This document shows positions 40,581-51,866 of a DNA stretch of 64,000 nt, one piece after another. Source of the DNA: Hemileia vastatrix (lineage: Eukaryota > Basidiomycota > Pucciniomycetes > Pucciniales > Zaghouaniaceae); contig JASXTE010000005.1 in assembly GCA_030280995.1 (NCBI GenBank), positions 38,537,203-38,601,202 of the forward strand. The letters are read 5' to 3'. The translations under genes and the position numbers were made by a program. Position 1 is the first letter of the stretch. Each line of letters opens with the position of its first letter. A model generated the notes under the pieces. It worked only from the letters and a program-made list of their open reading frames with translations. It did not search any database and had not been told where the DNA came from.

Positions 40581-41548
40581 ATCTGCAATGAGGATAAACT
40601 ATGAATAATTTTTATTGGGTTGCTTTTTGGTGATGCTGTGCATCTGTTGTTTTGCAAACCTTTTTGTTAGATGGTACCCATGGGAGGGGCATCTAGATTT
40701 TATCTTGGCAAGTGTGGGGGTAACTGATGGCCTGGCTGCTCTGTATAAAAGTTACCCAAGATTTTCTGTTTCTAACCCCTTCTCTTAATTTTGTTAAACC
40801 CTAGCATTTGTCATCTTTTACAGTATTTTAGTGCTCTATGACTTTAAACTGGACTTCTTTGGTCTTCAAGTGCTTTTCTTTTCATTGTGTGGATGTTTTT
40901 TTTGTTAGAAGGTACCCAGAGGGGGCTTCTAAATTTTACATTGGCAAGTGTGGGGTAACTGATGAGCTGGCTGCCTTGTATAGCAATTACCCCAGAATTT
41001 CTGTTGTAAGTTATTGGTTTTATTTAGTTGAATCCTAGTTCTTTGATTTTATTCAGGTTTTTAATCCTCTATGACTTCAAACTGGATTGGAATGGCTTCT
41101 TGGTTCTTGTATCTTTCTTTGATGTGTATCACTGCTGGCCTCTCATCATTTTTACTTATTGGGGGGAGCTCACCCAATGATCTTCTCTTTTGACCTGTAT
41201 TATCTTAAGTTATTTGCTGTGATGGAATGGAATTTTAGTGGTCTTAGATTCTTTTTTTTCTTTTTTTTTTGTTATTGAGGGTTTTTTTTTTAAAAAAATC
41301 GTTGGTTGTACCACATCAGGGTCACCTGGATGTGGGAAAGCGTTGGTGGGGAAAGGCTCATCAATTGACTGGGAAATGCTTTTTTTCTTTTTTTCTTATT
41401 ATTACTTCTCAAGTTTCCTATTTTCATTCATTTCAGTGTTTTCATTTTCAAATTTTCTTTATATGTTCAAATTATTTTTCAAGATCTTTAAAATTTCTTA
41501 ATGGTGTATCCACATCAAGCTGCACTTGGATGTGGGTAAGGTATCCGG
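40581..41548 (+). other. 3' region of gypsy I with ordered hairpin modules
   Basis: Order: mini-hairpin (40581-40600), 10-bp hairpin (40717-40758), mini-hairpin (about 40829-40852), second 10-bp hairpin (40952-40993), mini-hairpin (about 41062-41085), long hairpin (41128-41182), CCACATC hairpins (41311-41335, 41510-41535). The two 10-bp hairpins lie in a ~240-bp direct duplication starting TTTTTGTTAGA-GGTACCC. Truncated by the H LTR at 41549. No coding sequence. Confidence 0.7.
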
Positions 41549-42773
41549 TGTGGTACACGCCTTTCAGGTAGCATAATTTTAGACCAATCAGGGCCCGTAG
41601 TCCAGGAAGAACAAAGGAAGTTAGCCCAGTAGGAAGTGCTATAATATAATATGTATTTGCGTGTTTCAAAGAACAAAGGAAATGGAAGTGCAGAAAAAGA
41701 TTAAGGGTCTGTGCGCTTGGATTTTTTAGCAAAATGTGCCACACAATGGGGAATCATGTGTTATTGATTTATGACCGTAAAGCGCTAAACAATATGGATT
41801 TGGACTTTCCAATAATTATGTGTTACGCATTAAGAAAATAGATATGACTTGAGGACAATTCAAGTGCATAGTATACTGTACCGTGGCTAGTCAGGTAACT
41901 TACTGAAACAGGTAATGAGGGAGGCTAACTAGTTAAGCGAATTTTCAAGACTATGAACCTAGCATTAAAGAAAGGAGAGTGGGAACTCAATCGTAAAACT
42001 ACCCAAGAGTCAAGGCGGCTAGGATCAGCGTTAGAGTGGGTCAAAACTGAAAATAGCGCTGAAACAAAAAGGAAGGTAGAGTCAAAAAACGCATATGTGG
42101 AGTATAAGTGAAACAAGTTAATACTAGTGTTAGTAATCATAGGGTATGTTTTAGGCGCCGTAGTTATTACAAGCGGTGTACGTAGTTACTAATAGATTAG
42201 CTATTGTTTTACTAATATGGCGCTAGAGCCAGTGCTGAAGATCCACTAGCGAACTGTGTCTTGAGGACTGGAAAAATATAAAAGGGAGGACTATTCGATA
42301 GAGATAGGGAGTTTTGGAGAGATAGAGAGAAGAGATATATTTATATAAGTAAAATAGAATAGTGAATTAGAGATATTTTCTGAGTCTTTTATCATACATT
42401 CGTCTGTGTGTGTATTTCATATAGCATAGTGAAAGAGCACAACATAGAGAGAATATATAGATTTAGTAGGATTGACTATTATTAGAGTTATTTTATTGCT
42501 ATAATAAGGCATATTCAAAGAGAGCGCTTCAAGAGGGAATAGCTGTGGATATTAGCGCTTATTAAGAATAGAAATATCCAGATAGTAATACTTGTTTTCC
42601 TGATCTCTAAGACTCATCTCTCATCTTATAAACTTTCTAATTAAATATTAGTGTTACACATTATTGCGCTGTCTTTAAAATAAGAGTGGCAGGCGCTTCT
42701 TTTTAGAAATTGAAGAGTAGAGCCAACCCATCTTGCATTGTGTCTACTGCTTAGTACTTTATAACAGTCTACA
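41549..42773 (+). repeat. 5' LTR of gypsy H (about 1225 bp)
   Basis: It starts TGTGGTACACGCC at the point where the I sequence breaks off and ends CAGTCTACA, immediately before a primer-site-like sequence. The start is inferred from the loss of alignment to the 3' region of G; the second LTR of H is not in the window. Confidence 0.6.
42277..42284 (+). promoter_or_regulatory. TATA box candidate in H LTR
   Basis: TATAAAAG followed by GGAGG, ~730 bp into the LTR. The same TATAAAAGG word occurs in the LTRs of the A-D and E/F families. Confidence 0.45.
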
Positions 42774-42774
42774 A

Positions 42775-42792
42775 TTGGTGTCCCAACAGTGG
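42775..42792 (+). other. Primer binding site candidate of H
   Basis: TTGGTGTCCCAACAGTGG directly after the LTR end. TGGTGTC is a frequent primer-site start in Ty3/gypsy elements. Confidence 0.5.
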
Positions 42793-43021
42793 CATAATTG
42801 TAACTAGTATTTTTTTGATTAGATTGTTTGGTTTTTATTTGGGGTTTTCGTCAAGAGGACATAATTAAGCCGGCGCTTCAGTGGAAGAGTTGTAGGGTCT
42901 ACAACCAGTAGATCAATACGCCATTATCAGAAGATAGCATAGGTCTGTATTGTGAATATAGTCATGTTTAATTACCAAGTGTGTGTTTTTGTGATCTCTG
43001 TTTCGATTTTATATTTTGGGA

Positions 43022-44397
43022 ATGGATCCTACTGCGACTACATCTAGGGGATGTCAGGAGAGGGTAAAATTGCAGAATTCTTCGGCATCGTTGCCAAAGA
43101 CGGTAACTACAATCATTAGGTGTAAAGATGAAAGCTTGCTTTTTGCAGGCATTAATACCAAGAAGGTTTTACACAGGCTTGAACAGGCAGCTGAAGTTCA
43201 TGGAGCGACTGAATACAACATGGTGCGTCAAGTACTATTTTTTGTAACTAATGAGTGCAAAGACAATTTAGAGGATTTAAAAGGGCATGAAGAGCAAGAT
43301 TTGCCAGCGCTAAAAGAACAGATTCTCAAGAGATGGTCAAAGGTTACCGAGGAAACTAGGTACACAATGAAGGACCTGAATATCTTGGTAAAAAGAGTCA
43401 AAGCTAAAGGGGGTGTTTGAGACCCTAAGTAATTTAAAAGTTTCAGGGAAGACTTTTACCGAATAGTAAAATATTTAGTTATTAATGAAGACTTTAGTGA
43501 TGCTAATGCATCTTGACCTTGGTTTTTTGAAGCGTTAGCGCCAGAAGTTGAAGACTGGGAAAAAAGGCTTTTGGATAAAGAAGGAAAACTGGTTAAAAAA
43601 AGGGACAGAAATTATAAGTACCCTGGATTAGAAGAAATAGAAACAGCGGTAAAAGCTGAAATGAAGTTGCTTCAAGTTGAGTGTTGTGCAGCTAGGGTTG
43701 CTTTGGATAATGAGGAGATGAATGAAGATGGGTCTGGTGTACAATTGCCTCCTCAGATGCTGTCACCTAAAGATAAAGTTTTCACTAAGGAGCCAGATTC
43801 AGTTATGGCAAGGATTGATGAGTTGGAGAAAAAGATAATTGAAGCGGCAAAGGCAAAAGAATCGTTTACGCCCAAGTTTTCTCCTCAACCTTCGCGTTTT
43901 TCTGCTATGGTGTGCTATTATTGTAATAAAGAGGGGCATACTAGGATGAGGTGTAATGCGCTTCAAAGGGATAAAGAGGAAAAGGTAGTTTACAAGGACA
44001 GGACTACACTTATGTTGGAAGATGGCACTAAGCTTGTTAAAGACAAGGATCGAGGGATGCGAGCCATGGTCATTTATCATATTAATAAAAAGTCTATGGA
44101 AGGCAGTTTGAACAAGGGCAAAGAGCCTGAAATTAAAGAAAAAGGCAAGGATGCGAAGTCAGTCAATTTTGCAGTTACTTGCACAGTACTGGATTTTAAA
44201 GTAAAAGAGGGAGCAGTTGCAGCGCCAATCACCGCAGAGAGTTTGGAGATGTTTGCAGCAAAGCACAAGAAAACGGCCCCACCTACAGTTGCTAGGCTAA
44301 GAAGGACTGGCGCTAGGTATGAGAATCCAGAGGATATGGAGGAAGTAGGATATACTACTAGAGAGAATACACCTGCGCCTATGGAGGTGTCACTGGA
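43022..44397 (+). pseudogene. gag of gypsy H, split by element F
   Basis: From ATG 43022, a Gag-like protein only distantly similar to that of B (VHGATEYNMVRQVLFF parallels VDGASHVDMVKQVRFF). Stops at about 43418, 43427 and 43513 break it. The second half (43571 on) has a CCHC knuckle CYYCNKEGHTRMRC at about 43912-43953. The frame runs straight into the LTR of F at 44398 and resumes at 52644, with one copy of GGAGG removed. Confidence 0.85.
44393..44397. other. Target-site duplication of F, left copy (GGAGG)
   Basis: GGAGG before TGTCACTGG; the matching GGAGG is at 52639-52643, after GTGACA. Confidence 0.9.
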
Positions 44398-45140
44398 CGA
44401 CCAACGCACAAGGTTGAGGATGTTCCTGAAAGTGAGATGAGGGATTTAGAAACTTCTTTGAAGGAAGTGATTTGAAGGTCACTCGAAGTAAGAGCTACAG
44501 GTTCGAGGTATGTTTGAGAAGAATGATAAGATAGTTTCAAAGGTAATAGGAATTCTTAAGATCTCACAAAGGGTTGGAAACTCAATAATCAAAGGTTTAG
44601 GATTTAGAAATGATTTATTGAGAAAATAAAAGAAAGATACAATAACAATGATTTAACTTAAAGATTTTACCACTATTAAATGTAAATACGTTTTATAATT
44701 TAATTCTCAGGAATATAGAACCAAATACCCAACCCTTTTATATCCTTTATTCCTCCTTGCATTGACCTCCCTTTCATCACACCATTCACATACCATTGAC
44801 CATTACTAACATACACTTAATCCCTCTTTGCTAATATCCGTCCATGCTCAATTTACCCCTTTTAAATTAATTAACAAACTTTCAATGAAAACTACTACTG
44901 TACTATTACGTTGATCCTAGCGCTGTGCATCGCTTATTGAAAATGAGACTAGGGCACCCTATTGAGAGATTGACTAATTTAGATTTAGAGTTTAGGCTAG
45001 CGCAGTTAAATAGTAAGTACACAAAGGGGAATTGAAGTTGCTATGGGGAGTTGCTTTCTGAGCTTCGAGTATAGATTTAGAACTCGATATTATTGATTTA
45101 ATGAGCTGCTTTTGCCTCCAGTGTCACGTGGCGCGTGACA
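44398..45140 (-). repeat. 3' LTR of F (743 bp)
   Basis: On the minus strand it opens with the palindrome-like TGTCACGCGCCACGTGACA and ends CCAGTGACA. It differs from the 5' LTR by a ~30-bp deletion and scattered, mostly transition-type changes. TATAAAAGGG lies near 44733 on the minus strand. Confidence 0.93.
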
Positions 45141-45240
45141 GATGCCCCGGTATAAGAATCGCGAGCTCCGTTGAGCTTGAGCCATCTTCTCACACTAGTT
45201 TCCTTTTTCTTTATAATTTTTTTTTAATTTCCCTATTATA

Positions 45241-46208
45241 ATGAATAGTCCTACTCCCACACCTACGCCTCCACACCCTAAAGCGGATGGGGGAATGATT
45301 ACGCAACAGTTTTCCCAAGCTTGCACGGCTTTTGAAAGTATGGAATACTTCTGTTTCGAAAGTACGGAAACTCGAGGCCCTCGCCAGAAATGTGAGTTTT
45401 GCCGTTGGCAACGAGTGGCGTGCGATGCGTTGAAGAAGAACGCAGAGATCGAACAACAGTTTACCAAGACCAAGTTTTGGGTGATCCCTAAAACAAAAGA
45501 GGTGGTCAAAGACATTTGGGATGTCTTGGTTGGAGACGAACAATCGGTGGGGGAGAATGATAATGAGCTCAACAATGAGATCACAACCTGGGTAACCCAG
45601 GCGACGAGTTTGAAGCGGGGTGTCGAAGAAGAGGTCAACAAATTGGTGGAGGAAGATGAAGATGAAGTCCCTGTTCCAGGGCGGGCACCCAAGAAACGAC
45701 GGGTGGTCATTGAAGACAATGAGGAAGAGAGTGAAGCAGAGGTAGAGGTGGCTCCAAGGTTTTCTTAGAACCTGACCCCATCTTCGAGGTAAGCTTTAGT
45801 TGTTGTTTTTTTTTAGGAATGAGGTTACTGATGAGTTTTGTTTAGGCATCGAATACCATTGAAGACCCAATTGGGGAGCCTGCGTCGCTTTTGCCAACTG
45901 AGGCAAACCCTCCAGTCACGGGTGGAATCGAAGAGCCTGAGGACACATTGGACCAGGTGTGGTCGAAGAAACCTCGTCAGGGTCGACAAGTAAGGCTCGC
46001 AGAAGAGTTGTGTGGGGAGGTTGATACAATTATTGACACTGCTTCCTTCGACATGGCAGAGGAACTCTTGGAGATTGGAGAGGTGGTTCCGGTAGGAGAG
46101 GAGGAGGTATTTGAGAAATGCAAGAAGGACATAAGGGTAATTTTGGAGAAGATGAAAAGATTGGTTCAAGAAAAATTTGAAGTGAAAAGAAGAGATGTAA
46201 AGAAGTAG
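45241..46208 (+). CDS. Antisense two-exon gene in F, cysteine-motif protein (possibly frameshifted)
   Basis: Opposite to F, between pol and the 3' LTR. Exon 1 starts at ATG 45241 and encodes Cys-X11-Cys-X2-Cys-X6-Cys ending KCEFCRWQRVAC (residues ~38-63), similar to one half of a fungal Zn2Cys6 cluster, then an acidic and basic linker with KKRR. A candidate intron at 45789-45845 (GTAAGC donor, ACTGAT branch site, TTTAG acceptor) leads to exon 2 (45846-46208, rich in Glu and Lys, helical). With that donor exon 1 must shift by one base before its stop at 45768; a weaker donor further upstream would avoid this. DNA binding is inference only. Confidence 0.6.
45789..45845 (+). other. Candidate intron in the F antisense gene
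   Basis: 57 nt, GTAAGC … TTACTGATGAG … TTTAG. Size and branch site match the introns proposed at 58301-58369 and 60290-60339. Confidence 0.55.
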
Positions 46209-46980
46209 AAATGTAGAATTGTATTTTAGTTTTATTTTATTTCATTTTTTTATTATTGTAGCTGAATATTATTATTTTTTATAAGATTTGGGGGAGAGAG
46301 ATAAAAAAAATTAAATAAAATTTTGCTTTAGAATTTGAAAGAAGAAGTTTAAATAAGAAAGAAAGAAGTTATTTAATTGAAGGAAGTTCTTAAGGTTTTA
46401 AATGAAAATTTTATGTAAGAGAAGAGAGAAAGAAAAAAAGCAGAATTTAGAATTTAAAGAGAATTTGAAAAATAAGAATCATTTGTTCAAAGAATTTTTA
46501 TAGGTAGATTTAGAGGTTGAAGTTAAGTTCGAGGAAATGGTCGTGTCGTACAAGATTTGATGATTCGAAGGAAAGAAAGTTTTGAAGAGAGAATAAATTT
46601 TAGGAAAAGAAATTTTTAAAGAGAATTTAAAATTTAAGAAAAGAATGTTATTTAGAGAATTGAAAAAGAAAAAGAGAAAGAAAATATTTAGAGGGATTTA
46701 AGAGTTTTTTATTTTATTTTATTATTTATGTTTATTTTATTTTTTTTTAATTTAATTTTATTTTATTTTATTTTATTTTATTTATTTTTAATTTTGATTT
46801 TACTTTTAGTTGGTTTTTGGAGAAAATTTTATAGAAGGAGAAGAAAGAAAAAGAAGAGAGAAAAAAAAGAAAAAAAGGCTAAGAAATTTAAGAGGTGTTT
46901 TTGATTTTTTACGAGAAAAAGAAAGAAAGAAAAAGAAAACAAAAATTTAAAATAAAAGAGATTTTAAGGTTTTGGTTTTA
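46209..46980. repeat. Long purine-rich tract
   Basis: On the plus strand nearly all A and G with some T (GAAAGAAAGAAG-like), including TTTTATTTTA runs around 46700-46800. On the element sense strand it is pyrimidine-rich, directly downstream of pol. No coding signal. Confidence 0.7.
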
Positions 46981-46984
46981 AAGG

Positions 46985-49900
46985 ATATTTCAAATGAAAA
47001 GATTTTAGGAGTTCAGGGGCGTTAGAAACATTGATGGCTGGTTCCCAGGATGTTTTGTCTGAGTCATTGAGGAAGCCTTCCCATTCCACAAGGTATTGAA
47101 GTTTCCCCTTGCGCATTCTTGAATCAAGGATACGACTTACTTCCCACTCTAGATGATCTTCTACTTTGACCGGTTCGCGAGGGGGTTGGTTCTTGCCCGG
47201 GTATATTTCTCGAGCCAGTTCCAGGAGAGATACATGGAAAACAGGGTGAATCGCCTGCCATTTAGGAGGTAACTTGAGTCGAAATGCAGTTTTAGAAACT
47301 TCAGAGACAATTTCAAATGGTCCTAAGCGCTTTTCAGCCAGTTTCTTTGATGGTCGTGTTGTTCGAATGTTTCATGCGTCGAGCCATACTTTGTCGCCTG
47401 GTTTAAAGGAAAGAGCAGATTGTCGATGTTTGTCGGCCTGTTCCTTATATCTTCGAATTGCTAATTCCAAATATGTTTTAAGTTCTTCTTGGAGTTGTGA
47501 TATAGTTTGAAGAAAATGTTCTGCAGGATGATTAGTTCCTACATGGATTGAGTTGAATCAAGGATGTTGTCCATAAATGGTTTCGAAAGGAGATTGTTGT
47601 GTCGAAGAATGAGTCGAGTTATTATAAGCAAATTCGGCCAATGGTAACCATGTGGTCCAATCGTTTTGTTGGTAACTGACATAAATTCGAAGATATTGTT
47701 CGAGGATTTGGTTAACTCTTTCTGTTTGACCATCGGTTTCAGGGGGATAGGCCGTGGAGAGGTTCCTCGTGATATTGAGTTGTTGACACAGTTGGGTCCA
47801 GAATGTGGATACAAACAATGAGCCTCTATCTGAAATAATATCATTTGGTAAGCCGTGTTTGGAGAATACATATTCTAGAAACAATTTTGACAAATCTTCT
47901 GCTGTAGCAGTAGTAGTGGTTTTAATGAAAATAGACATTTTTGAAAATCTATCTACTATTACTAATATAGCATCAAAATCATTATAAAAAAGAAGTTGAG
48001 AAATGAAATCCATCGATAAAGATTCCCAAGGTTTAGAGGGAATAGGAAGTGGTTGAAGCAACCCATGCTTCCGGTGACGGGGAGCCTTATTCCTATTACA
48101 TTAGTAACAAGCTTTTATATAGGCCTTAATTTCCCTGATCATACCTGGCCAGAAGAAATCCCTCGCTATTAACTGGTAGGTTTTATCAACCCCAAAATGA
48201 CCAGCTAATTGAGAATCATGTCGACTGTTGAAAATCCATAATTATATCTCATTGTTGTTGGGTATGACTACTCTACCTTCAAAGACTAATAGACCTGATT
48301 CAATACTAAATCTTTTGGCCCCTTGCTTCAAGAGTATTTTGTATTTTAACCCTAAACAATATTCGTCCTTCGCCTGAGCTTCGAGGATGTTGGATAGTGG
48401 ATTTCGAAAAGATTGAATTGTCATCAAATTAAGTTGATGAGTCGTTAACATTGATTCGTTGAAGATTGATTGCACATTTGCTGGGTTCTTGTCAGCAAAT
48501 GCATCCCCCTGCTGTGGGTAAACGTCGTCCCGACGTGACAAGATATCTGGGACAATGCAGTTTTTTCCTGGGCAATAGGAAATAGAGAAGGAAAATTCAG
48601 ACAAAAATTCAGCCACCTGGCTTGACGCCTGGTTAACACTTTGGAAGACATGAAGTATTTTAAAGCATTATGATCTGTTAAAATTTGAAAAGGACTATCT
48701 AGGCTGAGAAGAAAAGAACGCCATTTTTTAAGACAATGGATAATAGCTAAAAGCTCTTTGTCATGAATTTCATAATTTAATTCTGCGGCTATGAGTTTGC
48801 CTGACTCAAAAGCAACAGGATGAACCAAATTGGTTTTAGGATTTAATTGGGAGATGACCCCTGCAATAGCATAATCGCTCGCATCTGTCTCAACTATTGT
48901 CGAAGCAGAAGGATCAAAATGTTGAAGAATTGGGGCTGTGGTGAACGCCGTTTTTAGTGCCTCAAATTCCTTTTGTGCTGTAGAAGTAAAAACAAAAGGA
49001 ATGTCTTTTCTAAGAAGAGAAGTAAGATTGGAAATAGTTTTAGAGTAGTCTTTAATAAATCTTCTATAGAAGTTTGCAAAACCCAAAAATCCTTTGAGCA
49101 ATTTAATGTTTTTGGGCTCAGGCCATTCCAGGATTTTCTGGACTTTTTTGTCATCCATGACTAAACCGTCAGTGGACAACATAAAACCCAAAAAATCAAT
49201 TGATTTGAGGTGGAATTCGCATTTATTATGCTTGGCGTAGAAACCATGATCTCGAAGACGATTTAGGACCTGTCAAACATGATGAATATGTTCATCTAGT
49301 GTTTTCGAGAATATTAAAATATCATCTAAATAGACGACAACAAATTGTTCGACAACATCTTGGAAGATGTCATTAACAAAATTTTGAAAAGTTGAAGGTG
49401 CGTTACATAATCCAAAAGGCATAACTAAATATTCAAAACTACCAAATCTAGTGCGCATTGCAGTCAGTGGTTCATGACCTTCTGCAATGCGAATCAGATT
49501 GTAAGCGCCTCTAAGATCAATTTTAGAAAAGAAATTAGCACCATTAAAAAGGGTAAGAAGTAATGACATAGGAGGAACAGGATATGCATTCTTCTTAGTG
49601 ACTGTGTTGAGCTTTCTATAGTCAACACACAACCTAAGACTACTGTCCTTCTTTTTTACAAAGAGGACAGGGGAGCCGGTTGGAGATTTACTGGCTCTGA
49701 TGAAACCTTTGGCTATATTCTCTGCAATGTAGTCTCGAAGAACTTGAGATTTGTCCTTCAACAAAGAATAGACAGGACCTGCCGGAGGTACTGGGCCTAT
49801 TAACTCTATTTGTGGTTGTAGGGTCGATGAGGCGGTAACTTATCGGCCTTGCAGATTGAGAAAACATCTGTAAATTTTGGTAGATTTCTGGTAGAGTTGA

Positions 49901-50593
49901 TTTAATGGCTTCAATGTTGATTTGGTCGACCTCTTCATCTTCAAGAGAATCTGTTGAGGGGATACCTGTATTGAGGGAGCAGAATTCAATTACTTCAAGG
50001 AAATTTAAATCCTCTTCGAGTGAAGTCATCAAGCTAGAAGGGTTAGCCAATTTCTCATTTAGAGAAAGATCAGATGCTTGCAAGTCATCTGGCAGAGATT
50101 TGTCCTCTAGCAGGACGTTTTCAGGCGGGTTGTTTAACTTCCTATTGACCTGCATTGAAGAATCAGAAATATACTAAGAGCGTGGGGTGATCAATCCCTT
50201 AGTCCAATCAATTTCGGGATTCCAATGCGTTAAAAAGTCATGGCCAAGAATGGTATCGTCCATCCTTGGGGCGTCCAAGACTGATAATTCCCACTTGAAG
50301 GGGGGAAAGTTCGGAAAGTTAAAAACCCATAAAACTTTCTTACTTACCCAATATTTGGGTTCCTCTGATTCAACCAAATAGATTGGAGTCCGATCAACAT
50401 CTGTAAATGTTAGTTGAAGCTTTTCGGCAAAAGATAAACTAACAAAAGAAATTGAAGCTCCAGAGTCTATAAGACAACTGAAGGGGATATCCTCCTTAAA
50501 AAGAATGAATCTCAAGCGGTTTAAGGCAACTCCAGTCCTTAAGATATGGAGGTTCTGTGCACTGGGAGAGATAAGATAGTTTGCTTTGCACAC
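46985..50593 (-). pseudogene. Pol of F: protease, RT, RNase H, integrase, chromodomain
   Basis: From about 50593 downward: aspartic protease with LIDSGASISFVS and ILGHDFLTHWNPEIDW, a stop at 50174, an acidic linker, RT with LRLCVDYRKLNTV and the VVYLDDILIFSK box (about 49300), a stop at 49273, RNase H with VETDASDYAIAGV and LNYEIHDKELLAI, integrase with HGLPNDIISDRGSLF and PPETDGQTERVNQ (about 47700-47860), and a C-terminal chromodomain (LQYLVEWEGFLNDSDKTSWEP, about 47030-47110) that in relatives guides insertion to heterochromatin. At least four frame breaks (50174, ~49850, 49273, ~48560), hence a pseudogene with intact motifs. Confidence 0.88.
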
Positions 50594-50607
50594 AAGTAAA
50601 CTATCTA

Positions 50608-51794
50608 CTAGTTTTTTGACTTCGAATTAGTACCTTCTCTTTCCTTCAACTTTACACAGTCTTCCAACTTGTGCTTACCCCCACAATACATACATAACCC
50701 ATTATCTGCTGGTCTCTTCCTCTCAGCTTCTTTAAGTTCACCTTTAGGATCCAGTACTTTGCTGATATTGCCTGGGGTCGAGCCTTTTGGTCGAGGTTTA
50801 TCCTTTCCCTTATTGGGTTTGGATTGAGTCGAGGAGGATTTATTTGGTCGTGGGTGTGAAGAAGATCCCAATTTAAAATTTAGGCCTTGAGATTTTTTGG
50901 CATATCGATGATGTTGAAGTCATCCTTGATAAATACCGTCAAGTTTGAGGGTTTGATCCATTAAATCCGTTAAAGTAGTCATCTTCTGACCGTGAAGATT
51001 TAATTGATCCAGAAGCCTCGAAGGAGGTCCTTTCTTGAAATGATACTTAAGGGCAGCATCATTCCAACCTACTCGAGTTTGAAGTGCTCTGAAGTTCGAG
51101 ATATACTCAGAGGCTTTACCATTATCACTCATGCGAAGAAAATCAAGTTCAATTTCTGCGTTGTCAGTTTCATTAGGGTCCCCAAACAACGTAAAAAGTT
51201 GGTCTTCGAACTTTTCCAATTATTGATAAGTAAGTGGGTTTCTGTCGAAGAAAGCATGAGCAGATAAGGTTCGAACCACCTTGCTGCTTTCCCTGCTAGG
51301 AATGAAGAAGCGTAAACAACCTTTGATCGGATGCTGTTAAAGGTTCGAGGGTCATTATGGAACAGTAGCTTGCAGGTTTGCAAGAAGGGTCGCAATCTGT
51401 TGGGGTGATCTCTGTCGAATTTTTCAGGAGATTTCATAGAAGGAGTTTTGAACTTAGATCCCTCTGAAGACGTTGGATTTGAAAGGGTTTTCATGAAAAG
51501 TCTCATGAAATCTTCCAGAGAGTTAGATGGTCCAGGTTCTGATGATTGACCAGAAGGGTGATTGGCTGGGGCCAATGGTGTCTCGTGCATTGTATCCTCT
51601 CCTTCTTCTTCATCACTAGAATCCTCAAAATCTTGTGGGATGTCTTCTACAGATTGAACTGAATGTTTCCGTTCCCTAAGGTCGAGTGGTTCCAAAGAGT
51701 GAGTGCGGGAAACAGACCTTGTGGCTGTTTGCCTGCCCCTAGGGCGAGCTCTAGTAGTAGTGCCCGTAGGAGGAGTGCGTTGAACAGGTGCCAT
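50608..51794 (-). pseudogene. gag of F, one frameshift
   Basis: ATG 51794. N-terminal Arg/Thr-rich region, an acidic stretch, SNSLEDFMRLFMKTLSNPT, then a capsid-like block (KVVYASSFLAGKAARWFEPYL). A base deletion near 51219 (TTTTCCAATT against TTTTCCCAGTT in E) shifts the frame. The rest continues to 50920 and, after another break, to the CX2CX4HX4C knuckle (CMYCGGKHKLEDC) near 50665. Otherwise well preserved. Confidence 0.87.
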
Positions 51795-51866
51795 TTTAAA
51801 ACTTTAAAAACACCTAAAAGGACGTAGTAGTGCAAAGAATGAGAACTACAAAGAATTAAATTATAC

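Noticed and set aside
43022..44440. H gag as a host gene
   Set aside because: It has a CCHC knuckle and Gag-like order, an LTR and primer site upstream, and stops.
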